A DNA stretch of 64,000 nt from NCBI RefSeq assembly GCF_014192105.1, contig NZ_JACHXK010000001.1, positions 248,001 through 312,000 of the forward strand, read 5' to 3'. Below are positions 36,857 through 43,950 of this stretch, one piece after another. Both the position numbers and the translations under genes were made by a program. The DNA is from Paenibacillus phyllosphaerae (GTDB lineage Bacteria > Bacillota > Bacilli > Paenibacillales > Paenibacillaceae). Below the pieces are notes generated by a model. The model saw nothing but the letters and a program-made list of their open reading frames with translations, was not told the origin of the DNA and ran no database searches. Positions within the stretch are counted from its first letter, which is position 1; each line of letters starts with the position of its first letter.

Positions 36857-37621
36857 TTAGGCTAATTTGATGAAGTTAGAATGAAACACGAAGGTACTTT
36901 CATTCCTCTTGCACACAATTGCTACATTTTTCTTAGAAGGGAAAACATTATTCAAAAACCCCAAATAACACTCATATCGCTCTTTTAGAGCAATCAGAAT
37001 TTCTTGGAATGCAGCAAGGTTGCCTTTTTCATTAGCAAATTCAAATAGATAATTTCCCTTCTGATACTCAATTCGTAAGAATAAAGGTTCATACATACCA
37101 ATTTTCAATACTTGCCCACGAACCCAATAATCATTTCTCGAGTCATTTTCAATAACAGATATTAATTCAATGACACCATTTATTTTGGGATAACCTGAGT
37201 TATAAAATTGATGATTTTCCAACGAATCATCTACCTCTTCATTTTCCAGCAATTGAGGTGTAGTACGATAATAAACAGCTAATCTAGCAATTAGTTCAGT
37301 GGGATTATTTACATATTTCTTCTGGCGATATTTCTGGAGGCGATTTTTATCTAATTCTATTGCTTCAGCAAGAGCCCGATAGGGCAATTGAGTTGAAAGA
37401 AATAAAAAAAGACTCCGCGACTCTAAACTCAGACGCTTTAAGAAAAGGGCATAATGCTCTGGTCGTTTTCTCAGTTCTAGGTTGGTTACCCACTTAGAGT
37501 TATCCATATTTCTCATATATTCTTTTTCAGCATTTTTAACTCTATTAATAACATCTAGCGCCTGTTCATATGCCCTTTTGATTTCATAATCAGGTTTATT
37601 TAATCTTGGATCAAATTCCAT
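36857..37621 (-). CDS. Unknown element protein with a possible helix-turn-helix
   Basis: The 254-residue product has a charged N-terminus, a region around residues 75-115 that looks like a helix-turn-helix (LPYRALAEAIELDKNRLQKY followed by NNPTELIARLAVYYRTTP), and a mixed beta/alpha C-terminal half (LRIEYQKGNYLFEFANEKGN). DNA binding is inference from that stretch only. Its ATG overlaps the end of an 86-codon frame by 11 bases, with GGTGAT upstream. It could be the element's own regulator. No family name can be given. Confidence 0.7.
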   Translation of the reverse strand: MEFDPRLNKPDYEIKRAYEQALDVINRVKNAEKEYMRNMDNSKWVTNLELRKRPEHYALFLKRLSLESRSLFLFLSTQLPYRALAEAIELDKNRLQKYRQKKYVNNPTELIARLAVYYRTTPQLLENEEVDDSLENHQFYNSGYPKINGVIELISVIENDSRNDYWVRGQVLKIGMYEPLFLRIEYQKGNYLFEFANEKGNLAAFQEILIALKERYECYLGFLNNVFPSKKNVAIVCKRNESTFVFHSNFIKLA

Positions 37622-37871
37622 ATCTTATCACCAAGATTATTTTAGCCCTACTCCTTAATAATCTGTTACTTTTATCCAAATGAATACATAACCTAAGCAT
37701 TATCACCTTGTCATTAAACAGACTTAGAGGGTGATGCGGCGATGCACACTGGAACTCATCCTTTTCTTGTATTCTTTTGAATATAAGCGCATTGTCACTT
37801 AAACAGATGTTCAAACTGTTGAAGATAACATAATCAACAAGATTAAACAAGTTATTCACACCATAGTACAA
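37611..37871 (-). CDS. Doubtful 86-codon open frame
   Basis: This frame begins at a TTG inside the 40-residue gene upstream and overlaps the start of the gene at 36857-37621. The overlap pattern fits translational coupling, but there is no ribosome binding site and the sequence (IFKRIQEKDEFQCASPHHPL) resembles nothing I know. It may be real or chance. Confidence 0.3.
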   Translation of the reverse strand: MYYGVNNLFNLVDYVIFNSLNICLSDNALIFKRIQEKDEFQCASPHHPLSLFNDKVIMLRLCIHLDKSNRLLRSRAKIILVIRYGI

Positions 37872-37978
37872 TCCCGCTCATAAGTAGGATGTGGTTTGTT
37901 CTTCATATGACATGAAAATGAGATATTGATTACTATTTCATGATTAAAATGAGCATTTATACTAACAAGTTTTGTCAT
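37856..37978 (-). CDS. Small 40-residue protein with a strong ribosome binding site
   Basis: AAAGGAGGTG lies seven to eight bases before the ATG at 37978. The frame reads MTKLVSINAHFNHEIVINIS and ends DCTMV before a TGA at 37856. The ribosome binding site is among the best in the element, which supports real translation despite the length. It is first in a minus-strand series that leads to the gene at 36857-37621. Function unknown. Confidence 0.55.
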   Translation of the reverse strand: MTKLVSINAHFNHEIVINISFSCHMKNKPHPTYERDCTMV

Positions 37979-38702
37979 ATGTCCACACCTCCTTTCTGAT
38001 CAATTAGAGCAAATTGTTGGTTTCATAATTTTCTTTTCATTTAACAACCCGGTACCAATAAGCAATCGCTGCTTCTCTTATTATGATGACATAAGTGATA
38101 CAGCAACTTCTTTACGAATATGTCCTACATCGTCGCAAAGGTATTCAGTTTATCCACACCATATAGCCTATGGAGTAACATCCATCTACACCTTTCGCCT
38201 GTTTTTAGCAAAGTAAGCCTTACGAGGATCGGCTGAAGCTTTGTAATTGGCTATGTATAAGAAATAAGCACAAAAAAGAGCCCTGTTCGATCCAGAACAA
38301 GGCTTAGCAAAAAAATTCTTACGTCATAGCCCAATTTTCTCCAATTGACTTGGCGTTATGGGCGGAAGTGTCGCTTAAGAAAAATTAAGCGACACTTCCG
38401 CCCATAATTTACCAAATAAATGTCCATAAAATTTAATCAAGCTTCCTTTTGCATAAAAAAAAGACCTTGCCTATGACAAGACCTTTCCTCCAGTGATTAA
38501 ATTGGCATGACTAATAAACATCAAACCAATTTTTTTTACAAAATAGCGGTCAAAACCACTTTCCCCTTCACTGCTAATAAATTCGTGGTAAGAATTAATT
38601 GCAGAGAAAATTAATTAAAACAGATTCCTTAAATTATAGCACTGCGATTAATTGCCTATCAAGAGGAAATAATATTGGTAGATTTAAAAACGAGGTGATC
38701 AC
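37979..38702. other. Gene-poor stretch with several hairpins
   Basis: I see no complete gene here. It holds a minus-oriented terminator-like hairpin at about 38291-38317 (AGCCTTGTTC with GAACAGGGCT, then T6), the long palindrome at 38356-38407, and a further imperfect minus-oriented hairpin near 38460-38485 followed by T8. A short coding-like remnant (DDVGHIRKEVAVSLMSS, minus strand, about 38088-38140) ends at a TAA. Two minus-oriented terminators with no minus-strand gene before them suggest an untranslated minus-strand RNA, but no promoter is clear. The promoter of the recombinase trio must lie at the right end. Confidence 0.45.
38356..38407. repeat. Perfect 23-bp inverted repeat with a six-base spacer
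   Basis: Positions 38356-38378 are the exact reverse complement of 38385-38407; the core is GGCGGAAGTGTCGCTTAA and the spacer is GAAAAA. Neither side has a T-run, so it is not an ordinary terminator. It lies 295 bases upstream of the tyrosine recombinase trio and may be a recombinase binding or end site. A related but degraded motif (TCGTCACTTTCGGCGG) occurs near 42,904-42,920. Confidence 0.7.
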
Positions 38703-39725
38703 TTGGAAGTACTACAAGCATTTGAAGTTGAGAAAGTAATTATCTCATCAAACAACGACCGACCAATTAAACCTTATAAAAAAAGAAAGATAAAAATTAA
38801 AGACGATGATTGTGTGGCAAAAAACATATACCTACAGTGGTATGTGAAAGAACTTAATGATAGAAATGCTGCATGTGTAAGAGAGCACCATGGTAATATT
38901 GGTTACTTTTTGCGCTATATGCACAAGCAGGAGATAAATTTTCAAATTCAAAATATGAGTTCAGAGCATATAAATATGTTCGAGATGCACTTAGCAAAAA
39001 GGGTTGAAAATAAAGAAATTAAGCTAACCACAGCCTACACTAAACTTCAATATTTATCTCACTTTCTTCGTTTTCTATGCCATTTAGATATTACCCACAT
39101 AGACTACAAAGTTCCTGAACGTTTTAAAGGGTCGAAAGTTGAACGTGATAATGAATATGTCCATAACCAAGATCGTCTAGCTTTTTTTGAAGCTATTTGT
39201 CGGAGTAATGGAAGGCGTGCTATCCGAGACTTAGCGATATGTTTACTACTAAATGATACAGGATGTAGGCCAATTGAAATCGCAAATTTAGAGCTAATCG
39301 ACTTTAATGCAGCAGAATCAACAATAATTCTAAATAGTCGTAAATCCGGTCAACGGAAACTAAAGATCCACCCTTTTGTATGTAAACATGTGAAAAGATA
39401 TGTAGAAATTAGAAAGCAACTTCCAGGAAGATCGCTATTCTTACTTGACTGGGAAGAACCGATACATTCAGGCGCTGTAGTTAAGATTGTACGAAGATAT
39501 GTGCAGAAAGCCTTTGGAGAATTGCGTTTTTCTGCAAAGTCATTAAGACATACATGTATTACAAATCAATTGAACAATCGTAACGATATCGAAGCCGTAG
39601 CTCATGCAGCTGGCCATAAGCACCTTGTTTCAACGTTACATTATTTCTATCGAGATATTGAAATGCTTCTCGAACATTCTTTGCCTCATAATCCAATGAA
39701 AGGGATTGATAATAATGAACTTTGA
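38703..39725 (+). CDS. Tyrosine recombinase 1 of trio
   Basis: The 340-residue product has an N-terminal SAM-like core-binding domain (about 35-130) and a catalytic domain with the first Arg in NDTGCRPIEIANLEL, the box II motif KSLRHTCI, a His in AGHKH, and a candidate Tyr in TLHYFYRD. Box II lacks the usual first His of HxLRH (it reads SAKSLRH), a mild deviation. It starts at TTG with GAGGTG upstream. Its stop overlaps the next gene by 11 bases. Confidence 0.88.
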   Translation: MEVLQAFEVEKVIISSNNDRPIKPYKKRKIKIKDDDCVAKNIYLQWYVKELNDRNAACVREHHGNIGYFLRYMHKQEINFQIQNMSSEHINMFEMHLAKRVENKEIKLTTAYTKLQYLSHFLRFLCHLDITHIDYKVPERFKGSKVERDNEYVHNQDRLAFFEAICRSNGRRAIRDLAICLLLNDTGCRPIEIANLELIDFNAAESTIILNSRKSGQRKLKIHPFVCKHVKRYVEIRKQLPGRSLFLLDWEEPIHSGAVVKIVRRYVQKAFGELRFSAKSLRHTCITNQLNNRNDIEAVAHAAGHKHLVSTLHYFYRDIEMLLEHSLPHNPMKGIDNNEL

Positions 39726-40809
39726 TTCCACCTCTTCTTATGATTACAAAGGGATGTGTGCTGAACTTGGGATCGAATATAGCTCTTTTCTAGCTTTCCT
39801 CAACAATCAAAATCCCATGAAAACTGTGACATTAACAGATGATGATAAGCCTCTATCTGATGCAATCGACATGTTCTTAGCGAACCAAAAACAATTACTA
39901 AAACTCAAAAAGATATCACCGAACACACAAAAATTATATGAGGGAGTAATGAAAAGATTAAAGACATACATTGAAGGTTTGGACAAAAAGTATACAATTG
40001 CTTCGCTTGATGAAGTGATGTTTGGTGAGTTTCTACTTGACTGCAGAAAAGAAAAAAACACTATTCTAAGTGATCGAACACAAAACACGTACACTGCAGT
40101 TCTTAAACGATTTTTGGGTTACTGCTACACCATGGAATTATCAAAGCGAGATCACCGCAGCAAATTTAAATTCAATACTGTTGGATTAATGCCACGTTAC
40201 TTACCTGATGCTCAAGTGAAAGCTTTCTTATCAGAAGCAAAACAACGCAGGAATGGCTACCTATGGCATACTATCTTTAGTTTTTTGATAGGGACTGGGT
40301 GCCGCGTAAGTGAAGTCATAAAAATACGCATATGTGATTTTGACCTAGAGAACAACGTGTTGAGGATTTATAAGAGTAAGGGGAAAAAGGACAGAACTAT
40401 ACCATTATATCCTGAGGTAGTACGAAGTGTTAAGCGTTATTTAAACCTAACTGGTCTGCAGGAATTGCATCATAATCATACTGGATATCTATTTACTCAT
40501 GGTTACGGTATGGACCGTCAGAAAAATCTCTCCATTAGAAGTATTGAGCGAATGGTAGTAAATATCTGCAAAAAACTTGGTTTTATTGAAAGGTATACTG
40601 TTCACTCGTTTAGGCATACCTTCGCTGTTAGGTGTCTAATGGCCGGCATGAAAATTGAATACCTTTGCCAAGTCATGGGCCACACTGATCCCAAAACAAC
40701 ATACATATACCTACAAATGCTCCCTGTTGATCTACAGAAAGAGATATCTGAAAAGTATCCCTTTGCATTCGAAAATCTACTGTTAAATATCTTCAACTTA
40801 GAGGAGTGA
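39715..40809 (+). CDS. Tyrosine recombinase 2 of trio
   Basis: The product of about 364 residues shows the complete catalytic set: Arg in GTGCRVSEVIKIR, Lys in YKSKGKKDRTI, HSFRHTFAVRC, and MGHTDPKTTYIYLQM with the nucleophilic Tyr. The core-binding domain precedes it (about 55-165). The ATG at 39715 lies inside the end of the first recombinase gene, and its own stop overlaps the GTG of the third. It is the most canonical of the three. Confidence 0.9.
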   Translation: MNFDSTSSYDYKGMCAELGIEYSSFLAFLNNQNPMKTVTLTDDDKPLSDAIDMFLANQKQLLKLKKISPNTQKLYEGVMKRLKTYIEGLDKKYTIASLDEVMFGEFLLDCRKEKNTILSDRTQNTYTAVLKRFLGYCYTMELSKRDHRSKFKFNTVGLMPRYLPDAQVKAFLSEAKQRRNGYLWHTIFSFLIGTGCRVSEVIKIRICDFDLENNVLRIYKSKGKKDRTIPLYPEVVRSVKRYLNLTGLQELHHNHTGYLFTHGYGMDRQKNLSIRSIERMVVNICKKLGFIERYTVHSFRHTFAVRCLMAGMKIEYLCQVMGHTDPKTTYIYLQMLPVDLQKEISEKYPFAFENLLLNIFNLEE

Positions 40810-41762
40810 ATGTTGTGGAACGACTTCAAATTGAAATCAGAAAGTACATTTTAACCAAAAAAGTCAGTGATAGTAGGAGAAGAATTCTGTCTTCACATCT
40901 CGAACAGTTTCTGATGTTTCTAGCCTCGAGAATTGGTTGCAACCCGGGTGAAGTCGAACTTACTAATGTATACCGTATTAACGATACTTTTGGAAACCTA
41001 ATCAGAACAAAACCAATCGACTCTAAAGTGATTGACGTCTATCTGAAGGGTCTTTTACCCTGCAACTACAATAAACTTTTGCTTGCCAAAACAACATTAA
41101 ATACTTTCTTTAACTGGTGTGCAAGTAAATATGATTTCCCAAATCCAGTAACTGAATGCTCTTTCGATATAAATGCCTACAAGCCATTCAAACGACCAGC
41201 ACGAATATTGACGCGACACGAAGTGCTTCGTTTTTTTCACTGTCTTGTACAAAAAAGTAAACATCTCGAACGAGATCTATCACTGTTTTGTCTGTTAACC
41301 TCCACGGGTTGCAGAATAAATGAAATCTTAGCGTTAAGAGTATCGCATTTCAACTTCGAAACCGAAACGATTAAGCTACATCAAACTAAATCTAAAAAAA
41401 CTCAAATTGTTACACTGCGAAAGGGCATGGGGAAAGCGATTGAATTGTACTGTCAGTATTCCTCACTTTCACCACAAGATTTTCTGTTCGTAATAGAAGG
41501 TAAACCGATGGATTATGATCGCGTAGTACGACTGTTTAAGAAATACCTTAGATTAGCAAAGATTCCTGAAGTAAATATACATTCTACCCGTCATTCCTTC
41601 GCCACTCATTTGTTTGAGAACGGTGCGGATATCACAGTTATTCAACAACTTCTTCGTCACAGCGATTTTCAAATTACTATGGAATATGTTCACAACAATG
41701 CAATAAGAAATCAAGGTATAAAAAACAAACAAAATGAAGAAATCTACAAGATGCTAAATTAA
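40806..41762 (+). CDS. Tyrosine recombinase 3 of trio
   Basis: The 318-residue product has Arg in STGCRINEILALR, Lys in KSKKTQ, HSTRHSFATHLF and LLRHSDFQITMEYVHN with the nucleophilic Tyr. Its GTG overlaps the previous TGA by two bases (GTGA), so translation is coupled; a second GTG nine bases on is possible. A hairpin at 41837-41862 ends the operon. Confidence 0.9.
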   Translation: MNVVERLQIEIRKYILTKKVSDSRRRILSSHLEQFLMFLASRIGCNPGEVELTNVYRINDTFGNLIRTKPIDSKVIDVYLKGLLPCNYNKLLLAKTTLNTFFNWCASKYDFPNPVTECSFDINAYKPFKRPARILTRHEVLRFFHCLVQKSKHLERDLSLFCLLTSTGCRINEILALRVSHFNFETETIKLHQTKSKKTQIVTLRKGMGKAIELYCQYSSLSPQDFLFVIEGKPMDYDRVVRLFKKYLRLAKIPEVNIHSTRHSFATHLFENGADITVIQQLLRHSDFQITMEYVHNNAIRNQGIKNKQNEEIYKMLN

Positions 41763-41836
41763 TAGTAAATCGACAATAAAAAAGTGGAGACCTATCTAAG
41801 AAATCCAATATAAAGTTAAATAGTTTCTCCTTTCTT

Positions 41837-41862
41837 AAAAGCAACTTTTTCAAGTTGCTTTT
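41837..41862 (+). terminator. Terminator of the recombinase trio
   Basis: AAAAGCAACTT (41837-41847) pairs with AAGTTGCTTTT (41852-41862), followed by more T residues on the plus strand. It lies 75 bases past the third recombinase stop. Confidence 0.85.
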
Positions 41863-41921
41863 TATATTTTGACAAGTCTTTCATGTTTAATCAAAAATTG
41901 CGAAGAGAACATGACTAACTA

Positions 41922-42575
41922 TTATTTTATTTTTATTAAACCTGATATAAAAAAAGGATCGTCAGAAAAATGATTAACCCCTTTCATATCTAAAGTCTGG
42001 TGTATTTCACTTACTGTTTTTTTCAATTCCAGTATATTAACAGACCAATCGAGATTATAAAAAGTATACTCACTTGCCACATATACTTTCACAGGAATTG
42101 ATGGGACATTTATCATTGACCAATGTGAAATCACTCGGTTATAGGCAAAGTATTTAATATGTTTTCTCTTACCTTGTCGTATATTAAAATTCTCAACATC
42201 TAAATATTCCTCTAAATGCTCCAAGGTATTTCTTAATTTGACGCTAAAAATAAGAGACATGTCAATTCCTTTCAGTAAATCACGAAATAAACTCTCTCTT
42301 TGCTTTCTTAGTAAATAAACGTCGTTTTTTTCATTTCTATTTTGGTAAGATGCACCCTTAACGAGTCGTTTTATATTTGCAGCTTTAATTAAAATTTCAT
42401 TGATAAGATCTAAACAATCCTTTGAGTAATTACATGAATGACCCTCCTTTGGTAGTATCGTTTTATCAAAGAGAACTTTAATTTTACTATCTATTGAAAG
42501 AGCCAATTCATATAGTTCGGTGATGTATATTTTATATAATGCAGAGTTAGTAACTGTAAGTTTCCTTACCATCAT
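41922..42575 (-). CDS. Unknown 217-residue protein converging on the trio
   Basis: The product starts MMVRKLTVTNSALYKIYITE and looks largely helical in its first half and mixed in its second (VKVYVASEYTFYNLDWSVN). GGGAG lies five bases before the ATG. It has no signal peptide or membrane segment, and I recognise no family. It converges with the recombinase trio and could be its passenger or part of the host element. Confidence 0.65.
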   Translation of the reverse strand: MMVRKLTVTNSALYKIYITELYELALSIDSKIKVLFDKTILPKEGHSCNYSKDCLDLINEILIKAANIKRLVKGASYQNRNEKNDVYLLRKQRESLFRDLLKGIDMSLIFSVKLRNTLEHLEEYLDVENFNIRQGKRKHIKYFAYNRVISHWSMINVPSIPVKVYVASEYTFYNLDWSVNILELKKTVSEIHQTLDMKGVNHFSDDPFFISGLIKIK

Positions 42576-43018
42576 GTAAACTCCCTTTCTTGATTATTCA
42601 ACAAAGTTATAATATAAGTTACCTTTAAGATTGAACAGGGCACATATATGGCGAACTGTTGTTTATAAATGGTTTCACACTTTAGGAAGAGCTACTTGTC
42701 TTTTTCAAATTAAGATCTTGTTACTAGATACAAACTATAAAGTCGCATCAATGTAAGCAAGTTCTTGTCTTGCTTAAAAATCGCGATTTCGCTTGTATTG
42801 CTACATTCTCTACTTTTCGTTGTAGGCCATGAGCATTTAGGAACTTTCCATAATAAACCGATCAGTGGCAACCTGAATCTGTTGCTGACTGCTTCGTCAC
42901 TTTCGGCGGTTAATCAATCCTCGCGTAACGAGCGAAGCGCCATATGTCCGAACTGCCTCAGCAAATGAAAGCAAATAAATAAATCGGCTAATCGTATCTA
43001 TTGTTACGATTAGCCGAT
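42576..43018. other. Gap without a confident gene
   Basis: This 443-base stretch holds the promoter side of the gene at 42575 and the hairpin at 42981-43020. A 67-codon frame at 42765-42968 on the plus strand lacks a ribosome binding site and family likeness. Local GC rises around 42,880-42,960, where a motif partly like the 38356 palindrome occurs, so a decayed end of another insertion is possible. Confidence 0.4.
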
Positions 43019-43020
43019 TT
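42981..43020 (-). terminator. Terminator after a 58-residue gene
   Basis: AAATCGGCTAATCGTA (42981-42996) pairs perfectly with 43005-43020 across eight bases. It starts at the stop codon of the gene at 43019-43195 and is followed by T-rich DNA on the minus strand. Confidence 0.8.
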
Positions 43021-43195
43021 ATGCAAATGAAGGCTTTTTATCATCAACTTTACCACTGATGAGTTTAACGTATTTCTTTTCTCCTGTACCATGGATGGAA
43101 GGTCCAACACGATGAGTAACTTTATTACGATAAGATATGTATTCACAGTCTTGAGATACACTTTGTTCATTAGTAACTACGCGTTTTCCGCTCAA
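43019..43195 (-). CDS. Small 58-residue protein, TTG start
   Basis: A TTG at 43195 has GGGGGA six bases upstream and opens a frame reading MSGKRVVTNEQSVSQDCEYI, later IHGTGEKKYVKLISGKVDDK, and ending PSFA-TAA. The stop abuts a perfect terminator hairpin, so signals at both ends support the gene. The product is polar and basic, with no membrane segment. I recognise no family. It is the gene closest to the right end of the element, where accessory recombination genes sometimes lie. Confidence 0.6.
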   Translation of the reverse strand: MSGKRVVTNEQSVSQDCEYISYRNKVTHRVGPSIHGTGEKKYVKLISGKVDDKKPSFA

Positions 43196-43420
43196 ATGGA
43201 TTTCCCCCAGTACTCCATAAAGGGTAACAAGTTATACAGAAATGCAAAAATTTTAAAATCAATACCGAATCATAGTATAACTCATTTTCCGACAAAGAAT
43301 ATAATGCTTTTTTGACATAATGTTAGGAGCCTTAAAGACGCTTAATTCAAACAAAAGATTGTTGAATCTTACTACTTAAACATTGCACGTATTCCAAAAT
43401 AGCCTTGCTTGTCCAACTAC

Positions 43421-43470
43421 AATACATCGGGTCGTGTTCACATCGTGTTGACTATGTGCGCTACAAGCCG
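43421..43470. other. Right junction of the sigK-inserted element (candidate att site)
   Basis: The displaced sigK 5' copy stops matching at TTGAC (43448-43452), after codon 66. To its left is element DNA with an AACACGA repeat on the minus strand (AACACGATGTG, then AACACGACCC). GTC-AAC-ACG here versus AAC-ACG after codon 70 of the intact gene leaves a small ambiguity about the crossover. Confidence 0.65.
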
Positions 43471-43647
43471 TAAGTTATGTTCGATCAACAAATTGCGTGA
43501 ATGCTGGTTGCCCTCCGCCATGAGCTGCAGGTGCTTCAGTTCTTCTTCTTCATGCAGCGGCTGGGGGAATGCGTTGTTCTTGACGTAGGACACGAGCATT
43601 GTCAGTTGTTTAATGAACAGGGCGATCGCCGCGAATAAGCCAGGCAT
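43438..43647 (-). pseudogene. Displaced 5' end of sigK (codons 1-66)
   Basis: This copy encodes exactly the first 66 residues of SigK (MPGLFAAI ... RLVAHIV), then three foreign codons and a TGA at 43438. By my alignment it differs from codons 1-66 of the intact gene at 32 of 198 bases without one amino-acid change. It keeps GGAGG and the mother-cell promoter. It is GC-richer than the intact copy's 5' end and matches the flanking chromosome, so I infer that it is the original host 5' end. If translated it gives a 69-residue fragment. It would become functional again if the element were excised. Confidence 0.9.
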
Positions 43648-43719
43648 TGAATGGTCCACCTCCATGCTGATTGGGCGCGAGTGAGCAGAGATGATCCTCG
43701 CATTCGTGAAGTCTGTTCT

Positions 43720-43748
43720 ATAATGTATGTGGGCGTCGGCCTATCCGT
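43720..43748 (-). promoter_or_regulatory. SigE/SigK-type promoter of the displaced sigK copy
   Basis: CATACATTA (minus strand, 43721-43729) fits SigE and SigK -10 forms, and the -35 region (GGCACGGATAGGCC) is shared with the intact gene's promoter at 33672-33703. Confidence 0.65.
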
Positions 43749-43879
43749 GCCTGTACGCCAGGCTATTACAATTATAATTTCGTATGCGATTCAGCCCGTG
43801 ATCCCAAGGTTAACTAGAATGTTGCTGCCAGCGCCCGATCCGGTTCGGCACCTAGAATACTCACCCCATTCGCGGCAAA

Positions 43880-43905
43880 AACCGGCCACATCGCTGTGAC
43901 CGGTT
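43880..43905 (-). terminator. Terminator of the Rbs-type operon
   Basis: AACCGGCCACA (43880-43890) pairs with TGTGACCGGTT (43895-43905) with one mismatch, and the minus strand continues with T5. It lies 45 bases past the permease stop. Nothing else is seen between it and the displaced sigK promoter. Confidence 0.8.
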
Positions 43906-43950
43906 CAGTCGGTGCCCTTAACGCTTTTTTTGTTCCTGTGTGCCATGCGG

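Larger units (their letters stand above)
38703..41762 (+). mobile_element. Tyrosine recombinase trio (RIT-like module), limits unknown
   Basis: Three different tyrosine recombinase genes overlap head to tail in one plus-strand operon, the layout that defines recombinase-in-trio (RIT) elements and recalls Tn554. They are transcribed opposite to the rest of the element. No passenger gene lies between them. The terminal repeats of the module are not clear to me; the palindrome at 38356 and the hairpin at 42981 are candidates only. Confidence 0.7.
33401..43450. mobile_element. About 10-kb sigK-integrated element with a serine recombinase
   Basis: The block between the two sigK 5' copies is AT-richer than its flanks and carries a large serine recombinase, small unknown genes, two LexA-box cassettes and a nested tyrosine recombinase trio. 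Its left end supplies 66 codons and the promoter of sigK, so the host gene stays whole after insertion. Precise excision at the shared TTGAC would join 43450-43647 to 32897-33400 and again give an intact sigK with the same protein. It has the same target gene and recombinase class as skin of B. subtilis and C. difficile but a different insertion point and outcome. Confidence 0.75.

Noticed and set aside
38356..38407. Reading the 23-bp palindrome as a CRISPR repeat or terminator
   Set aside because: It occurs once, so there is no array, and neither strand has the T-run of a terminator.
42765..42968. Plus-strand frame of 67 codons with a hydrophobic start
   Set aside because: No ribosome binding site. 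The hydrophobic stretch alone does not support a gene.
42988..43170. Minus-strand frame of 60 codons with ATG start
   Set aside because: It lacks a ribosome binding site and runs through the terminator. The overlapping TTG frame at 43019-43195 has a good site and stops at the hairpin.
33401..43450. A prophage
   Set aside because: No capsid, portal, terminase, tail or lysis gene can be recognised. Only recombinases and small unknown genes are present.
32897..43647. A skin-type split sigK, with the two halves on either side of an insert
   Set aside because: The left copy is a full, uninterrupted sigK of normal length with its own promoter and ribosome binding site. Only the right copy is partial.
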